From contig JAVDPC010000016.1 in the NCBI GenBank assembly GCA_031296915.1, forward strand, positions 1 to 64,000: a DNA stretch of 64,000 nucleotides, read 5' to 3'. A model generated the notes under the pieces. It was not told the origin of the DNA. It searched no databases and saw only the letters and a list, made by a program, of their open reading frames with translations. Below, piece after piece: positions 61,367-64,000 of this stretch (position 1 is the stretch's first letter; every line of letters begins with the position of its first letter). The position numbers and the translations under genes were made by a program. Source of the stretch: Cerasicoccus frondis. GTDB taxonomy: Bacteria; Verrucomicrobiota; Verrucomicrobiia; Opitutales; Cerasicoccaceae.

Positions 61367-61936
61367 TTAGTTGGCGTAAAGTTCCTTGGCGGCGGATTCG
61401 CTGAAGCGTCCCTTTTCTTCGGCGGAGAGGTCGCGATCCAACACCTTGGCGGAGGTGGCGACAACGAGTTCGGCAACTTCCTTGCGGACATCGGTCAGCA
61501 TCTGTTTGCGCTCCTGCTCGGAGGCAGCATGCGCCTTGGCGATGATCCCTTCAGCCGACTTAACGGCTTCCGCCTTTTGGGTTTCCTCAAATTTATGGGC
61601 GTTCTCGCGGGCTTCGGCCACGATCTTGGACGCCTCTTCGGAAGCTTCGCGGATCTTCTCAGCGCTATCCTTTTCGGCATTCGCGAGCGCAGCCTTCATT
61701 TCTTCTGCGTATTGCAGGCCGTCCTGGATCTTGCGTTGGCGCTCATCCATGGAGGCCATTACCGGCTTGAAGGCGAACTTCCAAATGACCACGGCCACGA
61801 TGATGAAGTTGAGGCCTTGGGCGATGAGCAGCGCGGGCTCAACGTGGAAGTAGCTGGCTAATTGCTCAACGGTGCCTCCGTCGGAGCTCGCGCCGTGGGC
61901 GTCTGCGGCGGCAATTGTTAACAAGCTGCTGAACAT
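61367..61936 (-). CDS. atpF: ATP synthase F0 subunit b
   Basis: 189 aa. The membrane helix ([20 protein letters not shown], about 34-55) is preceded by an exported ~30-residue N-terminal segment with a possible signal-like helix. A long charged coiled coil (about 65-160, [20 protein letters not shown]) forms the peripheral stalk. It follows atpE after a hairpin. Confidence 0.96.
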   Translation of the reverse strand: MFSSLLTIAAADAHGASSDGGTVEQLASYFHVEPALLIAQGLNFIIVAVVIWKFAFKPVMASMDERQRKIQDGLQYAEEMKAALANAEKDSAEKIREASEEASKIVAEARENAHKFEETQKAEAVKSAEGIIAKAHAASEQERKQMLTDVRKEVAELVVATSAKVLDRDLSAEEKGRFSESAAKELYAN

Positions 61937-61982
61937 GGCAATTGGGTCTTGGTTTTACGTGGAAGTGAGGGAGGAAAAAGAT

Positions 61983-62008
61983 CGTGGGGCGACGCGCGCC
62001 GCCCCACG
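61983..62008 (-). promoter_or_regulatory. Intercistronic hairpin between atpE and atpF
   Basis: Perfect 9-bp GC-rich stem CGTGGGGCG / CGCCCCACG with an 8-base loop, 8 bases past the atpE stop, followed on the minus strand by ATCTTTTTCC. It looks like a weak terminator or an mRNA-stabilising hairpin that lets atpE exceed the downstream genes. Confidence 0.7.
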
Positions 62009-62016
62009 CAAGTAGT

Positions 62017-62241
62017 TTAGCTGCGACCGAGGAACAGTGCGTAGAACGCGACCGCTTCTGCGAGCGCCATACCGATGATGGACTGAACCAGGACCTTACC
62101 GGATGCGCCGGGGTTGCGGCCAACGGCTTCAACAGCCTTGGTGCCAACCATGCCTACGCCGAAAGCAGCTGCCAAGCAGCCGAGTCCGCCCTGAAGGCCG
62201 AGGTGAATGTCGCCAGTAATTTGTGCGATTGCTTCGATCAT
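62017..62241 (-). CDS. atpE: ATP synthase F0 subunit c
   Basis: 74 aa, two helices joined by the polar loop GRNPGASG. The ion-binding carboxylate is E62 in MALAEAVAFYAL. No Gln in helix 1 and no Ser/Thr after E62, so a proton rather than sodium is the likely coupling ion. Hairpins lie both before and after this gene. Confidence 0.96.
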   Translation of the reverse strand: MIEAIAQITGDIHLGLQGGLGCLAAAFGVGMVGTKAVEAVGRNPGASGKVLVQSIIGMALAEAVAFYALFLGRS

Positions 62242-62273
62242 TTTAACTAGGTGTTTTTGGTGTTTCTTTTAAA

Positions 62274-62313
62274 CCCGGCTGCCCACGCTCGTTGGTCAAT
62301 GGTCCCAGCCGGG
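62274..62313 (-). promoter_or_regulatory. Intercistronic hairpin between atpB and atpE
   Basis: CCCGGCTG / CAGCCGGG (62313-62306 and 62281-62274 on the minus strand) form an 8-bp stem with a 24-base loop, followed by TTTAAAAG, in the 101-base gap before atpE. Probably an RNA processing or stability element that sets the level of subunit c. Confidence 0.55.
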
Positions 62314-62342
62314 AAATTGTGTATCTATTATAGAAAGGGAAA

Positions 62343-63281
62343 TTAGTGGTGCTCGTCGTCGCCGTGGTTCACGATGAGGCCGATGTAAACAGCGGTCAGG
62401 AGGGTGAAGACCAGCGCCTGCACGAGGCCGATCAGGATTTCGAGGAAGAAGAACGGCACCGGCACCACCCACGCGATCATGCCATGCATGCTCGTGAGCA
62501 GGTTTTCGCCGCCGAAGACGTTACCAAAGAGTCGGAACGGCAAGGAGACCAGACGAGAGGCGATCGAAACGCACTCAATCAAGCCCACACCCGCAAAGAC
62601 AATGAAGAGACAGAAGTAGATCGCGCCGGGGACTTCGCTCTTTTCGGCCTTGTTGCCGAAGAGGTCGTAAATCAGCAGCTTGATGCCTGCGTAACGCAGC
62701 ACATACCAAATCCACGCGATGAACGAAATAATTGCCAGCGCCAGTGTGGTGTTCAGGTCGGCATTGGCGGGGCGGAAATAGTAATAGAAGTGACCAAGCA
62801 CGTATTGGCCGTCCTTTGCGCGAATCACTTGGCCAGCATGCTGGGCGGCTTCGGCGGCTTCCACGCTTGCATATTCACCGTCGACAACGAAGTGACCAAA
62901 CGAGCCAACGCCCGGAAGCAAGCCGCTCCAGTTGTTAATCAAGATGAAGACGAACAACGTGATCAGCAGCGGGAAGACCTTTTTGATCAGCTTTTTGCCA
63001 ATGATCGGCTCCATGATGTCGAGCACGCCCGTGAGCATGCTTTCAACCACGGCCTGCCCGCCAGAAGGAACCAGTTTGGGTGTGCCAACCAGCAGCTTAA
63101 TCCCTATGATGAGCAATATAGAGATAACCCAGCCTGTAACCATTGCATTGGTTACGGGAAGTCCGAAGACGGAAAAAAGTTCGTAGGCATACGGGCTGAC
63201 GCCACCGCCCCCTGCGGCCATCAATGGCGCAGCGGTGAGAAGGAAACCAGCTGGAAGAAGAAACTTGCGGAAATGAGCCAT
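62343..63281 (-). CDS. atpB: ATP synthase F0 subunit a
   Basis: 312 aa, with a signal-like N-terminus (FLLPAGFLLTAAPLMAAGG) and about six helices. The essential Arg is in the helix with SIASRLVSLPFRLFGNVFGG, and VQALVFTLLTAVYIGLIV is the last helix. A ~45-residue insertion (EYASVEAAEAAQHAGQVIRA) sits in the loop between helices 2 and 3, longer than in E. coli. First gene of the atp operon here; no convincing atpI precedes it. Confidence 0.97.
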   Translation of the reverse strand: MAHFRKFLLPAGFLLTAAPLMAAGGGGVSPYAYELFSVFGLPVTNAMVTGWVISILLIIGIKLLVGTPKLVPSGGQAVVESMLTGVLDIMEPIIGKKLIKKVFPLLITLFVFILINNWSGLLPGVGSFGHFVVDGEYASVEAAEAAQHAGQVIRAKDGQYVLGHFYYYFRPANADLNTTLALAIISFIAWIWYVLRYAGIKLLIYDLFGNKAEKSEVPGAIYFCLFIVFAGVGLIECVSIASRLVSLPFRLFGNVFGGENLLTSMHGMIAWVVPVPFFFLEILIGLVQALVFTLLTAVYIGLIVNHGDDEHH

Positions 63282-63447
63282 TCCGAGTGTCGGGTAAAGT
63301 CAGAGAGTGAATGAAAGGGGCCTATGAGTTGACTGAAAGCTGATAAGCGTCAACACTAGAAATTATAGGAATAACCTGTTTACCAGCATTTCTGCTCAAC
63401 GCAATCAGCGCCGCTAATCCAAGGCGGTAACCAAAAGCACCTAACAA

Positions 63448-63639
63448 ATGACTTCCCCAGTCGACATAACCGACAAGCTTTCCCGCTTCGATTCGCCCCA
63501 TACCCCGACGCACTCTGCCCAAGCCAGCAGCAATGTCTCTGAACGCAAACTCCGGGGCGATCTCTTTTCCGGCCTCGTGCTCATCCTGCTCATCACCGCC
63601 ATCGCGGCGCAGTTTGCCCTACTAGCCGCCATGGAATAA
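63448..63639 (+). CDS. Small membrane protein, divergent from atpB
   Basis: 63 aa from ATG 63448. A polar N-terminus (DKLSRFDSPHTPTHSAQASS) is followed by one helix (DLFSGLVLILLITAIAAQFA). Codon use at third positions is GC-rich like the neighbours, which supports it over the overlapping minus-strand frame. No family recognised. Confidence 0.5.
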   Translation: MTSPVDITDKLSRFDSPHTPTHSAQASSNVSERKLRGDLFSGLVLILLITAIAAQFALLAAME

Positions 63640-63693
63640 CGCCGAAAGCACGGAGCGCCAAACGCGCTCGAAAAATTTAAAACACCCGTACAG

Positions 63694-63722
63694 TAAAACG
63701 CCCGCTGGCGGAACCAACGGGC
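63694..63722 (-). terminator. Terminator of the octapeptide-repeat gene
   Basis: On the minus strand GCCCGTTGG (63722-63714) pairs with CCAGCGGGC (63708-63700), one mismatch-type G-T pair, followed by GTTTTACTG. Confidence 0.78.
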
Positions 63723-63748
63723 GCTCAAAATTTGCTAACCGGCAAACT

Positions 63749-64000
63749 CTAGTCCATCGAGTCGTTACTAACCGGCCCATCGTTAATCAAGTTGCTCGGC
63801 ATGTCCGACAGGATATTTTCCGGCATGTCTTGAATGGGATTCGCTGGCATATCCTGGATCGGATTGGCGGGCATGTCCTGAATCGGGTTTGCCGGCATAT
63901 CCTGGATTGGATTCGCAGGCATGTCTTGGATTGGCGCGTAGTAGCCATCCTCACTGTATTGGCTGGCTACTGCATTGGGGTCCTTCTGATCGGTGATCGT
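63749..64000 (-). CDS. C-terminus of a protein with tandem octapeptide repeats (partial)
   Basis: The frame is open from the window edge to TAG at 63749-63751. After TITDQKDPNAVASQYSEDGY come four full copies of PIQDMPAN and a fifth, degenerate one (PIQDMPEN), then ILSDMPSNLINDGPVSNDSM-D. The 24-base repeats run 63822-63941 and differ mainly at synonymous third positions (GAC/GAT, CAA/CAG, GCG/GCA/GCC), so the peptide is under selection. The start lies outside the window. Function unknown; a flexible, acidic surface or linker tail. Confidence 0.8.
   Translation of the reverse strand, partial: TITDQKDPNAVASQYSEDGYYAPIQDMPANPIQDMPANPIQDMPANPIQDMPANPIQDMPENILSDMPSNLINDGPVSNDSMD

Noticed and set aside
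63322..63522. 66-aa minus-strand ORF upstream of atpB (possible atpI/AtpZ)
   Set aside because: Contains GKLVGYVDWGSHLLGAFGYR, faintly AtpZ-like, but it overlaps a better coding frame on the plus strand and contains a TATAAT on the minus strand (63362-63367) that fits an atp promoter. Not supported enough to list.

Overview
The window looks like a chromosomal piece of a Verrucomicrobiota bacterium, most likely in or near the Opitutae/Puniceicoccales. This is an inference from gene style, not a measured placement. The coding DNA is fairly GC-rich. Shine-Dalgarno sites are weak or absent before many starts. The window has a phoH / 7TM-HD / ybeY gene cluster and a very long pilin-like protein with a 'GFALVIALALM' N-terminus, a style I associate with this phylum.

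Layout. 1-10.9 kb: a LolA-like protein, an APC permease, lipoproteins, mutS, a pseudouridine synthase and gltX, with several small unknown genes. 11.3-21.1 kb: one long minus-strand run, HIT - phoH - 7TM-HD - ybeY - response regulator - unknown - response regulator - gspE/pilB. Both regulators carry NtrC-like cores that have lost the ATPase motifs. 21.1-24.2 kb: a gene-poor AT-rich stretch, a NarL-type regulator, and a divergent pair of exported S26 (signal-peptidase-like) proteins. 24.2-30.5 kb: a two-domain M16 peptidase and a pilin-like gene pair. 30.6-34.5 kb: an A-type Fe-S carrier, a sugar-phosphate transferase and small genes. 34.5-38.9 kb: a minus-strand thiazole run, thiG - small membrane gene - thiH - unknown - thiS - PLD - AlkB-like. 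39-41.6 kb: an accessory, repeat-rich zone. 41.7-50.7 kb: ABC-F, an ABC exporter, a VIT-like transporter, a ligand-gated channel, an HTH/GspE-derived pseudoenzyme, MscS and a GntR regulator. 50.8-54.3 kb: gcvP and tRNA-Gly(GCC). 54.3-56.1 kb: a PstS-like protein and a lipoprotein. 56.1-63.3 kb: the full F-type ATP synthase operon atpBEFHAGDC on the minus strand, interrupted by a four-helix-bundle gene. 63.4-64 kb: a small membrane gene and the C-terminus of a protein made of octapeptide repeats.

The most unusual content is non-coding. (1) A ~271 bp palindromic MITE-like element with ~20-30 bp terminal inverted repeats and TA ends is present as two full copies, one copy cut by the window edge and one solo terminus. 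All lie at gene 3' ends, and two supply stop codons. (2) Three degenerate tandem arrays share a ~23-nt period, but each has its own sequence theme. (3) Two kinds of REP-like long hairpin and an AT-rich ATTCATAATTC-type repeat occur, the latter flanking the gene inserted in the atp operon. Among proteins, the most interesting are an excisionase-type HTH fused to a Walker-A-less GspE core, the exported S26 pair, and a GluR0-like channel.
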